This document shows positions 11,149 through 21,833 of a DNA stretch of 64,000 nucleotides, one piece after another. The notes beneath the pieces are model-generated. The model was not told the origin of the DNA, did not search any database, and was given only the letters and a program-made list of their open reading frames with translations. A program made the position numbers and the translations under genes. This DNA is from Morella rubra (taxonomy: Eukaryota > Streptophyta > Magnoliopsida > Fagales > Myricaceae), in contig CM025849.1 of assembly GCA_003952965.2 (NCBI GenBank), positions 25,157,427 through 25,221,426 on the forward strand, written 5' to 3'. Numbering within the stretch: position 1 is the first letter of the stretch; the number at the start of each line of letters is the position of its first letter.

Positions 11149-13542
11149 AAGTACATCCCAATGGTAGTGGCTAAGAGATTGGAGAAACTTCAAAGAGATT
11201 TCCTATGGGGTAGTGATAATGACATCCATAAGTTTCATCTTATCAATTGGAACATAGTGTGTTCTCCAATTCAGTGTGGGGGATTGGGTCTTAGGTGCTT
11301 ATCTTCATTCATATTGCTTTGTTGGGTAAGTGGTTATAGAGGTATGCAATGGAGAGAGAAAAATTATGGCTGATTGTTATCCAGGCAAGATATGGTAGTA
11401 CGGTGGGTGGTTGGAATACTTTGGTGAGCCATGGTACTTATGAAGTGAGTATGTGGAAGCATATTAGTAAGGGATGGCCTTCTTTCTGGGAGCATATTCG
11501 GTTTATGGTGGGTTTTGGTACTAGAGTACGCTTTTGGCATGACTATTGGTGCGGTAATAGTTCATTGCGGCTTGCTTTTCCCTTATTGCTTTTGTTGGCT
11601 AGGGATGAGGATGCTTTAGTGGCAGATTGTTTGGAGGAAGGCTCAAGCAGTCCGGTTTGGAATATTCAGTTTTCAAGACCTGCTAACGATTGGGAATTGG
11701 AGGTATTTTTGGATTTTAACACCTTACTTTATGCGGGGGTTATAAGAAGAGGAGTGGAAGATAAGTTGCAATGGTTGGGAAATAAGGATGGTGTCTTCTT
11801 GGTTAAGTCTATGTATGATTGTCTCATGCATGGATGTGTTTTGACTTTTTCGTGGCGGGCTGTTTGGAAGACGAAGTTTTCGTCATGAGTTTCATTCTTT
11901 GTGTGGGAAGCTTCGTATGGAGGAATTTTAACAATTGATAATTTGAGGAGGGGTATTTGTGTGTTAGATTGGTGCTATCTTTGTAGGAGGGATGCAAAAT
12001 CGGTTGATCATTTGTTACTTCATCGTTCAGTTGCAAAGAGGATTATGGACAGATGTGTTCCTGTTAGCCCAAGGTTGATCTTGAGCTATCTAACTCGATT
12101 TTGATGATAACAAATGATAAAATAGCTTTGGAATATTTTTAGGATATGTGGTTGTCAATCCACTATTCAATAGAGTACTCAATTGTATTTATATCTCTCT
12201 TTAATTCATTATGCCCTATATTCGATTTAAACACCATGACTTGCACCTAAAATATGATATTTTTCATTGTAGGAGTTTTCGTGTTGAAATGAAAAAGATT
12301 GCACATCAAAAAGCACTGAAAAACTCTTATCTGCCAAGATGGTGTCTACACCTAGCGCAAAAGCAAGATTATCATTTTGATCTTGTCGACACATGGAAAG
12401 CAAAGTGTCGACACATGTGAAGATGGTGATAACACATTGTGAAGGAAGTGTCGACACATACTACAGGCACTTGCGAGCAAGTCCCAGACTCGATGAAGGT
12501 GTTGACACATGTTGCAGGAACTATGTTTTTAAAAGCGACATCTCAACTCGTGAATCAAGATGTTGTGGCACTTAGGGCACCTCTCCAACATTCCAAAAAG
12601 GCCCTCAAGACCCCTCAAGATTGAAGACCTATAAAGGGAACCTTATAGAGAGAGAAAAGAGATCTTTTGCATACCTTTTGACTCTCTACATCATCATTGA
12701 CGACCTAGCCTCCAAAAAGTGAGAGAAAAGCGCAAAAGACAAGGGTTGCATGTTTTCCAACAGATCTGGTCTACCTTTGTTGTCATCATCATTAGATTTT
12801 GTCTTGTAGCCATTTATTGAGCTTTGTTTTGCTGATTTGGCTTTGAGAGCTATTGTTTATTTATTCCTATCTTTAAACCTTGAGAAACCTTTTAAGTGTG
12901 GGATACACTTGGGCCTACTCGTGAGGATAGAAGAAATCTCATAGGTTTTGAGATTTGTGACGAGTTGAAGAGTGAGCTCGGAAAAACTCTTGTAACGGTT
13001 ACTTAGTACCCGGAAGCTAAGTTATAGACACTATTCCAATATAGTGGAGAAGCCCAAGGAAAGTAATAGCCTTGGAAGTGAACATAAGCAAGTCTTGGCT
13101 GAACCACCTAAAAATCGTGGTGTTATCTCTCTTTCCTACTCTCGTACTTATTGCTATCATCTATCGTTATTTGGTCATTATAGCTTTAAATATTCAAATC
13201 TGCGCTTTTATCAAAAAGGGGGTAAATTTTTTATAAACTCAATTCACCCCCCCCTCTTGGGTTGATATTTGGACTCACAGTTCCGTATTTTGAATTTGAC
13301 TTGGGTTATGCCTGAGAAGGTGGTTGACGTGTTGGTGTGCTAGAAAAGGAAGCTTGCCGATCTATATTTGGTGGTGTTTATGGAGGGAGCGTAATTCCTG
13401 GTGTTTTAACAATGTTTCCATGACGATGGAGCGTTTACAAGGCGACTTGCTGCAATCTCTTTTCTTTTGGTCGAGTGCTGTGTTTAGTTGTCCCTTTTTA
13501 AATTTTCAGGATTTCCATAGCTTCTTTGCTTGTATGTCTTAA
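11149..13542 (+). pseudogene. LINE ORF2 C-terminal region (post-RT and zinc-binding domain), broken
   Basis: Positions 11149-11900 encode LEKLQRDFLWGSDNDIHKFH and, in the next frame, VRFWHDYWCG and LVKSMYDCL, all typical of the region after reverse transcriptase in plant L1 ORF2. 11901-12050 has WCYLCRRDAKSVDHLLLH, the zf-RVT zinc-binding motif. After the solo LTR the text resumes at 13285 with ILNLTWVMPEKVVDV, then IYIWWCLWRERNSWCFNN. Joined across the LTR the protein text is continuous, which confirms the insertion. Stops and shifts occur (near 11330, 11888 and 13340). Confidence 0.8.
12062..13279 (+). mobile_element. Solo LTR, 1.2 kb, with target duplication GTTCC
   Basis: Begins TGTTAGCCCAAGG and ends GGACTCACA, with GTTCC on both sides (12057-12061 and 13280-13284). 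Features usual for copia-type LTRs are present: repeated GTGTCGACACA phrases (about 12383-12460) and the C-rich CAATTCACCCCCCCC near the end. The LINE protein text continues across it when it is removed. The family looks like a Sirevirus/copia-type LTR, but that rests on general appearance only. Confidence 0.85.
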
Positions 13543-13777
13543 GTGGTTTTGGTACAACCTTTGTCCTGTTCTCACATTTTTCTAATAAAATTATCTTACT
13601 TATCAAAAAAAAATCTAAGTACATATGTATATATATCTAAGTACAAATATGTCTTAAATTAAATAAAATAAAATAAAATAACGATCGAGTATGGAATGCG
13701 TGTTTAGGTTGTACATGTTATATGATAGAAACAAAGTGTAAGTTTAAATAGTTTATATATACATGGTAAAAACTATT

Positions 13778-15290
13778 GATATAATCTTTATTTAGCACAT
13801 GATTATGAGTTATTAGTATGAGACATGTATTTAGATGGCATCATAAATAAAAAAATATTTTATAATTAAGTCATTTGTCTGGTTAAAAATTATTTTTTTA
13901 ATAATTAGGATCACCGATCGATCGGTATAGCCCTGTGTCGTTTATATCTATCCAACCGTTCAAAAGACTAAAAATGCCAATCGCTCGTCCAAGACGCCGT
14001 CGTTTTGCTTTGTCACAACCAATCGATCGTGAACTAACTGCAAACCAATTGATCATTTAAATGCGTCGTCATTTTTGCTATACAATACGATCGATCAGCA
14101 ATAAAAGACGATCGATCGTTTTAATTGCAAATGACAATTGATCGATGTCTTGGACTGATCAATCGGCAGACAAATTATGTGTTTGACAATTAGTGATTGA
14201 ACATTGTGTGTTTAAATGTTTGCACACACAAATTATATACAAACAAAGTATGTTATGATGAATTTAGATTACATAAAAACATATCAAGTACACATCATTA
14301 ATCTTTAGAATATCATGTTTATGTTGAACATGTTGCATCATTAAAACATATTGTAAGAGTTAGTATGAGGTGTGTATTAAGATGAGATAAACTAGTGATA
14401 TAATCTTTATTTAGCACATGATTATAAGTTATTAGTATGAGGCATGTATTAAGATGACATCATAAGTAAAAAAAATATAATTAAGTAATTTGTTTGGTTA
14501 AAAATTATTTTTTAATAATTAGGATCACCGATCGAGTGGTACAGACGGTGTCGTTTAGATCTATGCAACCGTTCGAACTTCTAAAAATGCCGATCAATAG
14601 TCCAAGACACCATCATTTTGCTTTGTCTCAACCCATCGATCAGGAACTAATTACAAACCGATCGATCGTTTAAATGCGTCGGCGTTTTCGTTATACAATA
14701 TGATCAGTCAATAATATAAGATGATTGTTCGGCTGGCACAGCGTTGTTTTAATTGCAAATGACAATTGATCGGTGTCTTGGACTGATCGATCGGCGTCTT
14801 GGACTGATCGATCCGCGGACAAATTATGTGTTTGAGAATTAGTGATTGAACATTGTGTGTTTAAATGTTTGCACACACAAATTTTACATAAACAAAGTAT
14901 GTTAGGATGTATTTAGATTACATAAAAACATATCAAGTGCACATCATTAATCTTTAGGAAAGCATGTTTAAGTTGAACATGTTGCATCATAGAAACATAT
15001 TATAAGAGTTAGTATGAAGCATATATTAAGATGGGACAAACTAGTGATACAATCTTTATTTGGAATATTATTCTAAGTTATTAGTATGAGGCATGTATTT
15101 AGATGGCATCATAAGTTTTAAAAAATTCATAATTAAGTCATTTGTATGGTTAAAAATGGTTTTTTTTTAATAATTAGGATCACCAATCAATCGATCATTA
15201 TTGCCCAATGTCGTTTAGATCTATCCAACCATTCGAGCATCTAAAAATGTCGATCGATAGCTTGCATCTATCATCGTTTTGATGTTTCTA
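13778..15290 (+). repeat. Tandem repeat of about 620-650 bp, three units, in CACTA copy C
   Basis: The phrase GATATAATCTTTATTTAGCACATG starts units at 13778, 14397 and (diverged) 15046, giving periods of 619 and 649 bp. Each unit then has AGTTATTAGTATGAGGCATG, TAATAATTAGGATCACCGATC and GTCGTTTAGATCTATCCAACC. Copy A has a related stretch near 56604-56800. The repeat has expanded inside the element and carries GATCGATC motifs in each unit. Confidence 0.8.
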
Positions 15291-16125
15291 AATGATTGAT
15301 CATCTTGATGTACCGATCGATCACCAAGGACTGCGACGTATTAAATTCACTTTCCGATCGATCGCGTATTTTGTGACGATCGATCTGTCCAAAAACATTG
15401 CGGAAATTTTAAAGCTGACATGGCGATCTATCATCCATTATGCCAATCGATTGGTGTTTATCAAGCTTCAAAAGGCAGAATGCTCTAAGGCCGTGGGTGA
15501 AGTGCAAAAACACACCCACGCCAAGGAGGAGATGGCACACTTACAGCAATGAGCTATTTCCCCTTAAACGTTAGCCCAAACACCATTCTTTTAGTTGGGA
15601 GAGTGTTTAGAATCGCTTAAGAGTAAACCCAAGCTCAAATTCATTGGTTTTTTAACTGGGTGAATATTGAAAAATTTGGGCAAAATTTGTGAGATTTGGG
15701 TGTGGATTTAGTTCGTTTTAGTGTAAATTTTGCGCAAGAGGTAATTTACTCGATCTACACTACAATTTACGAATGATTTGGTTGGTTATTTGGTGATTAT
15801 TTTGATTTGGGTATTTGTGGGTATTGTGGATATGATTTGTGATTATTAGAGCTTATTAGGGTGTTTTTAATATGTACATTGAATTGGGTATTGCATGAGG
15901 ATGATTTGGGAGTGCTTTGGGCATTGATTTGAGGGTGTGGAGAATGCTTGGCATGTTTTCTTGCAATATGGGTTAAATATGATCGATCGCCATATTGGTC
16001 GATCGATCGTCTATTAGATGGAAGACAGATGATCGATCGTCAATGATACCGATCGATCAGTGTTTAACGCAGATATTGATTATTGATATGTAGCATTTAT
16101 ACTCTTTACATCTTTGATTGTTGAA
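15291..16125 (+). other. 3' portion of CACTA copy C before the copia junction
   Basis: Parallels 56840-57730 of copy A: TTGCGGAAATTTTAAAGC, then CCGTGGGTGAAGTGCAAAAACA, then a GATCGATC cluster at about 15981-16063. No intact gene; the open frame 15292-15552 runs through repeat motifs. Similarity to copy A stops near 16125. Confidence 0.55.
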
Positions 16126-16578
16126 GTTCTGAAAATGAATCATGAAGTTTGAGAAGACTGGAGGATGATTATGAACATTCTCTTAGGAGTAGCCACAACA
16201 TCCTAAATCGAGTAGATAATCACATAAAGAGTTTTACTTCATTTAGTTTATTTGCATCTAAATTGTGATTAAATCAAAAAATTAGTGACCCGACCCTACA
16301 GGGAAGTTGCTGATTTTTGTGATTTAATTAGAATAAAATGGTAGTTTTAGCATTAGAAATGATTTTTCCTATGCCCACAGGAAAGGAACTTCTTGTTTAC
16401 TGGTGCTTAAAATTACTAGTTTTATTATAAAGTTATGGTAAATTCATGCAATTTTGCGACCTCTACCCATACGAAGGTTGAATTTATTATCTTTGTATTA
16501 ACATTGGTTAATATGAAATAAATTTTTGTTTTTCATAGCACTAAAGTTTTATTTCTTTATTTCTTGGTTATTGCAGCT

Positions 16579-17645
16579 ATTCCTACTGCTTTTGATTCTC
16601 GTATTCCGATGCTAAATGAAGAAAATTTTACTAACTAGTAGGAAGTGTACTATTTGCTCTTAGGTGCATGGATTTGCCCTGGCACTTCGTGAGAATGAAC
16701 CACCCGCTCTCACGGACTCAAGTACGCCACAGGAGGTCACTAAGTATGAACAGTGGGAGCGATCTAATCGCCTAAGTTTGATGTTCATGCGATCACATAT
16801 TAATAAAAGCATTAGGGGTTCTATCCCTACATGCACTAAGGCAAAGGAATTCATTAAGGCGGTTGAAGAACAATTTGTGAGTTTTGATAAAGCTTTGGCT
16901 AGCACCATGATGAAAAGGCTTTCGAGCAAATTTTTTGATAGTACGAAAAGTTTGCACTAGCACATAATGGATATGAGGGACATGGCAGCTCAGCTCAAGT
17001 CCTTAACAGTTGAGATTTCTTAGTCATTTTTGGTTCATCTTATGCCAAATTGTCCTCCTGTAGCATTTGGTCCTTTTAAAATCTCCTACAACACATATAA
17101 GGATAAATGGTCTGTAAATGAATTATTGACCATGTGTGTTCAAGAGGAGGAGAGATTGAAACATGAGAGGCCTAAACGTGCTCATTTGGCCACTCATGCT
17201 AAAGGAAAGGTCAAAAGAGGCAACAATGCCTAACAGCCAAAGAAGGAACATAAAGTGCCAATAAAGAATACTGGTAACTATTTCTTTTGCAAGAAAAAGG
17301 CGCATATGAAGAAAGATTGCTTGATGTATAAGAAATGGCTTGAGAAGAAAGGTAATCTCATATCTATGGTGTGTCATGAATCATTTTTTTGTTGAAGCTC
17401 CTAAGAATTCATGGTGGATTGATTCGGGTTCTACAATCCACATTCTTAATACTATGCAGGGTTTTCTCAACATAAGGAAGCCAACAATAAGTGAACAAAG
17501 CATCTATTCAGGAAACAAGATGCAATCACGAGTGGAGGCTGTTGGGAGTTTTAAATTAGTTTTAAAGACTGGAAATGTTTTAGTTCTTGAAAGTTCTTTT
17601 ATGTTCCAAAATTTTCTAGAAATTTGGTTTCTATTTTGAGACTAA
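16579..17645 (+). pseudogene. Copia gag and protease (broken)
   Basis: Starts with AIPTAFDSRIPMLNEEN in frame with a stop at 16636. Gag continues at 16664 with FALALRENEPPAL, then WERSNRLSLMFMRS and MKRLSSKFFDSTKSLH. The zinc knuckle at about 17277-17325 reads YFFCKKKAHMKKDC, so the first Cys of the CX2CX4HX4C box is Tyr. Protease follows with WWIDSGSTIHI at 17411-17443, keeping the catalytic D-S-G. Stop codons at 16960, 17022 and 17232 and a shift at 17390 make it non-functional. Confidence 0.85.
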
Positions 17646-17845
17646 TTTTGGTTGGATATGGGCTTCATTTTGAAAACTCTATTTTTAGCTTATTTGAAAA
17701 TAAAAATTTCATTGATGGTGGAACATTATTTGATGGTTTATTCAAATTTGATTTGGATTCAAATTTTAAAAATGGTTATTTTATCCCTGCATATAAAAGT
17801 TGGTTCTAAAATGAGTTTAATAAATGAGAACTCCACTCTGTTATG

Positions 17846-18590
17846 GCACAGGTGATTGGGACATATTTCGATAGAGAGAATTAAGAGGTTAGTGAATGAT
17901 GGGGTTCTAAAAACCCTTTATTTAACTGATTTTGGTACTTGTACTGTGGATTGTATAAATGGAAAGCAGACTAACAAGACCAGTAAAGTTGCCAAAAAGA
18001 GCTCTCATATTTTGAAGATCATACACACAGATTTCTTTGGGCCATTTACTACCCCTTGCTTAAATGGTCAGAGATATTTTGTCTTATTCATTGATGACCA
18101 TACAAGATATATGTATCTCTATCTTCTCAATAATAAGACTGAGGCACTAGATGCTTTCAAGACCTATAAGGTGGAGGTAGAGAAACAAAAGGAAAAGCAA
18201 ATCAATATCGTAAGATCTGATAGAGGTGGGGAGTACTACGGTAGGTACACAGAACAATGACAATTGAAGGGTCCATGTGTGAAATTCCTTGAGGTAGAAG
18301 GCATTATTGCCCAACATACGACACCTGGTACACCTCAACAAAATGGTGTGGTTGAAAGAAGGAATTGCATACTTATTGACATGGTAAGTAGTATGATTAG
18401 TAATTCTAATCTGCCCCTATCATTATGGAGTGAAGCCTTAAAAATCGTAGTGTATATATTGAACAGCGTTCCATCTAGGGCTGCTGAAAAGAAGCCTTTT
18501 GAATTATAGAATGGGTGGAAACCTAGTTTGAATCATTTACACAAATTTGGTTGTCCTACAAATGTGAGGTTTATACTCCTCACATAAAGA
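17846..18590 (+). pseudogene. Copia integrase (broken)
   Basis: Encodes HISIERIKRLVNDG, a GKQTNKT stretch that replaces the expected CxxC of the zinc domain, then IHTDFFGPFTTPCLNGQRYF (first catalytic Asp), FIDDHTRYMYLYLL, IVRSDRGGEYY (second Asp) and, after a stop at 18258, TPQQNGVVERRN (catalytic Glu). These are the D,D,E residues of the copia integrase core. One stop at 18258, another at 18509. Confidence 0.85.
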
Positions 18591-18959
18591 AATTAGACCC
18601 AAGGACACTAGCAGATTTTTTATTGGCTATGCAGTAAACACAAAAAGATTCAGATTTTACTGTCCTTCTCATACTCCTAAAGTTATTGAGTCTAGAAATG
18701 CCAGATTTCTTGAAGATACTGAAACTAGTGAGAGTGCTTACCCTCAACAGATTGAATTTGAGGAAGCACGAGAACTGACTGAAACACCTTCAATTGAGAG
18801 ACGTTTGATTGTGGTTGGGGAAAGTCAAAATGATATCCTAGAATATCAATCAACTAAGGAACAATCAGTTCATGAAGAACAAGTTCAAGTTGAACCTACT
18901 CTGACACTGCCAAATACAGTGGAGGAAGGGTTAAGAAGATCCTCAAAAATAAGGAGACC

Positions 18960-20472
18960 GGCAATTTGAAAGGACTATATGGTTTACATCCAAGAGTCTG
19001 ATTTTGATATCGGACCTAAAAATGATCCAAGTACGTTTTCACAAGCCATGAATAGAGATAACTCCATACTTTGGTTTAATGCCATGCATGAAGAGTTGGA
19101 ATCAATGAGTAAAAATCAAGTTTGGGATCTAGTTGAGCTACAGAAAGGATCTGTAGTCATTGCTGCAAATGGGTTTAGAAAACCAAAAGAAATATTTTTG
19201 GTAGCATTGAGCGATATAAAGCTAGACTTATGGGTAAAGGATTTACTCAAGAGGAAGATATCGATTATCACGAGACCTTCTTTCCGGTTTCTAAGAAGGA
19301 TTCATTTAGAATAATCATGGCATTAGTAGCTCATTTTGATTTAGAGCTACAACAAATGGATGTGAAAACTGCTTTCTTAAATGAGGATCTAGAGGAGGAG
19401 GTATATATGGCACAACTTGAAGATTTTTGTGATAACAGTCGGGTAGTTTGCAAATTAAAGAAATTTATATATGGGCTAAAGCAAGCCTCCCATCAATGGT
19501 ATATGGAATTCCACGAGGTTATCACCTCATACGGATTCATTGAGAACATTGTTGATCAGTGTATATACCTTAAGGTTAGTGGGAGTAAGTTCATTTTTTT
19601 TGACCTATATGTGGATGAGAGATTCACAGAGATAGACAACAATGAACATTAGGACTGTCTCAAAAGGCCTACATTGAGAAGGTTTTGGAAAGATTAGGCA
19701 TGAAAGACTGTGCTCCTATAATAGCACCTATTGTCAAAGGGGAAAAATTTAATAAAGGTCAAAGTCCCCAAAATGCATTGGAACAGGAGCAGATGAAAAA
19801 TATTCCCTATGCATCTGCTATTGAGAGTCTATTTTATGCGCAGGTTTGCTCTAGATCTCACATAAATTTGGTAGTAGAATTTTTGGGTAGATATCAAAGT
19901 AACCCTGGTTTGGAACATTGGAAAGTTGCAAAAAAAGTCATGCGTTACTTACAAGGAACCAAGAATAGCAGATTGACCTACAGGCATACTGATCATTTAG
20001 AGGTGATTGGTTATTCAGATTCAGATTATGCTGGATGTGTAGTCACTAGAAAGTCAACTTCAGGTTATATATTTTTTCTTGTTGAGGGAGCTATATCCTA
20101 GAAAAGCAGTAAGCAGACTTTGGTTGCTACGTCTCCTATGGAGGCAAAATTTGTTGCTTGCTTGAAGCTAGTACACAGGCACTATGGTTGAAAAATTTTA
20201 TTAGTAGTCTTAAGATTGTCGATTCTATAGCAAGACCTATTAGGATCTTCTGTGACAATACAGCTACAGTATTCTTTTCCAAGAATAATAAAAAGTGAAG
20301 CAAGAATAAACATATCGACATCAACTATCTTAGTGTGTGAGAGAATCTAAAGAGACATGAATTGTCTATTGAGCATACAAGCACTGATTTGATGATAGCT
20401 AATCCCATGACAAAAGGTTTACCGGTAAAGCAATTTAAAGGTCATGTGGAGCATATGGGCTTGTTGATCTAG
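18960..20472 (+). pseudogene. Copia reverse transcriptase and RNase H (broken)
   Basis: Begins with MHEELESMSKNQVWDLVEL. A frameshift near 19225 leads to MGKGFTQEEDIDYHETFFPV and MDVKTAFLNEDLEEEVYM, then IYGLKQASHQWY. The catalytic YVDD box is YVDE at about 19608, directly followed by a deletion of some tens of residues. After 19652 it resumes with NIPYASAIESLFYAQVCSRS and VMRYLQGTKNSRLTY, YSDSDYAGC and RKSTSGYIFFL (RNase H). It ends GLLI and TAG at 20470. Catalytic loss plus stops make it dead. Confidence 0.85.
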
Positions 20473-21306
20473 TGTAAGTTTGTTTCTCTCTCATTGTTCT
20501 AATTAGACACACAGTTTCTCTTTCTGAGAAATAAGGTTTATTTGTGCACATACATTATTTATTTATCCATCGAATGAACTATCATTCATAGTAGCTCATA
20601 AAGTGTAGAGTAATACTCATAAGAGTCTTACATGGAATCTATTGAGCAGCTCAATAATATAGCTGCCAACAAACCCAAGGTAAAGCAATTGAATTGGAGC
20701 ATATGGGTTGTTAAGTGTAATTACTATTATAATTAGATTCAAACTCTTTCTGAAAATAGGAATTTGTGTTACTATGACTTAAAGAAGTTAGCTCACTCAT
20801 GTAGTAATTGTGATACGTAAGAGTCTTAATGATTCGTGCATAATATTCTGTTTCAAAACTAGTAGGAATGAATATAGTAATGGCCATACAAAAGTATCAA
20901 TCACTCCATCAGGTAATTTACGTGTTATGTGACCATTTTTTAAGGTGGCCCACAAATCTAGCGTATGAAGTTTTGAATTTAAATTATGGATGTTTTGAAT
21001 TCTATTCTTATCAGTTACTAGTTTTGAATATTTAAATTTTAAATAGAATCTTATTCCTTGATGGGAGGAATAACTGCAGTAGAATTCTGATCAGGGTCCC
21101 TAGCCTAGCCTATAAAATAAAGGCATGTATATTCCATCAATACATCTAATACAGTTAAGGAATAGGCTAGAAGAACCCTATCACTCTCATGTGTCTTTTC
21201 GTTTGCAGTACAAAGGCAAACACTCGAGCAATTGTAGCTAGAGGTATGTTGATCTAAATTCCGTTGTATATATTGAATTTCTTACAACTCTACGTACTTG
21301 CAAAGC
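20473..21306 (+). other. 3' flank or LTR of copia 1
   Basis: Holds a partial duplication of the end of pol: AAAGCAATT...GAGCATATGGG occurs at about 20428-20460 and again at 20683-20710, each followed by a TGTAA-type phrase that could be an LTR start. A TATA-like CCTATAAAATAAAGG lies near 21109, and a CT-rich stretch follows. Without a left LTR the boundaries remain uncertain. Confidence 0.35.
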
Positions 21307-21317
21307 AAGGGAGATGG

Positions 21318-21830
21318 ATTTTCATTTTCATTTTGACATCTTGTTAGTTTCCTCTTCCATCTTGCATTTTCTGATTCACCCGGGTGGTGAGCATCCGGAT
21401 TTTTTCTGCTCTTTTGTCTATGGCCCAACTGTTTTGGAGAGAAAAAGAGAGGTTCTGGTCGATGTTGGAGGGGTTGGGCAATTCTGTTGGGACCCCCTGG
21501 GTGGTGACTAGTGATTTTAATGATGTGTTGAAGCAGGAAGAAAAAAGAGGGGGTAGGCCATTTCATGCTTCTTCGTCAATTGGGTTGAGGTCCTTTACGG
21601 ATTCTTTGGGTATGGTGGATCTGGGTTTTTTGGGGCGTAGATTTACATGGACTAATGAAGAGAAGGATTAGTATGCATACAGGAACTTATTGATAGAAGT
21701 GTTGCGATTGTTCCATGGCGATTGTTATTTCCAAATGCAACAGTTCAGCATTTCTCCATTACCAATTCAGACCATATTCCTCTTATCCTCAATCTCTTTG
21801 GTTGTGATGTTTCTGCTATGAAGACTTTTA
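21318..21830 (+). pseudogene. LINE ORF2 endonuclease domain (partial, broken)
   Basis: FVYGPT at about 21412, then (after a one-base shift near 21450) PWVVTSDFNDVLKQEEKRGG, LGMVDLGFLGRRFTWTNEE, and in a further frame PWRLLFPNATVQHF with NSDHIPLIL (about 21714-21790). These are the middle and C-terminal motifs of the APE-type endonuclease of plant L1 elements (the DFN and SDH signatures). The N-terminal catalytic part is missing. Confidence 0.8.
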
Positions 21831-21833
21831 AGT

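Larger units (their letters stand above)
11138..13606 (+). mobile_element. 5'-truncated L1 LINE fragment inside CACTA copy C
   Basis: The 3' part of a plant L1-type LINE: C-terminal ORF2 sequence, a short 3' UTR with TAATAAAATTATC, and a poly-A run at about 13603-13611. Left and right of it the CACTA copy C sequence continues. Imperfect candidate target duplications are AAATCTATGTAAA on the left and AAATCTAAGTACA on the right. A solo LTR (12062-13279) is inserted in the LINE. Truncation at the 5' side is usual for LINE insertion. Confidence 0.75.
8628..16125 (+). mobile_element. CACTA-type element, copy C, with nested insertions
   Basis: Starts CACTACTAGAGTTTTGGG followed by subterminal AGTGACGAAA-type repeats, then GATCGATC-rich leader, the transposon-protein gene (10000-10784), a long AT-rich stretch, and a GATCGATC-rich 3' part that matches copy A up to about 16125. 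A LINE fragment (11138-13606) carrying a solo LTR interrupts it. Excluding these, copy C lines up with copy A (52688-57730) throughout. It ends abruptly at the copia element, so the TNPD transposase and 3' terminus are missing. Confidence 0.8.
16126..21306 (+). mobile_element. Ty1/copia retrotransposon 1, decayed
   Basis: Gag, protease, integrase, reverse transcriptase and RNase H remnants occur in the copia order on the plus strand from about 16579 to 20472. About 450 bp of leader-like sequence precedes gag, and about 830 bp follows RNase H. I could not find a matching pair of LTRs: the left one is missing or too diverged. The right-hand sequence has an LTR-like TATA signal (CCTATAAAATAAAGGC near 21109). 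It abuts CACTA copy C at about 16126. Confidence 0.75.

Noticed and set aside
8628-16125. Possibility that the GATC-rich DNA is bacterial or organellar
   Set aside because: It shares CACTA ends, splice sites and coding text with copy A, which encodes a plant CACTA transposase.
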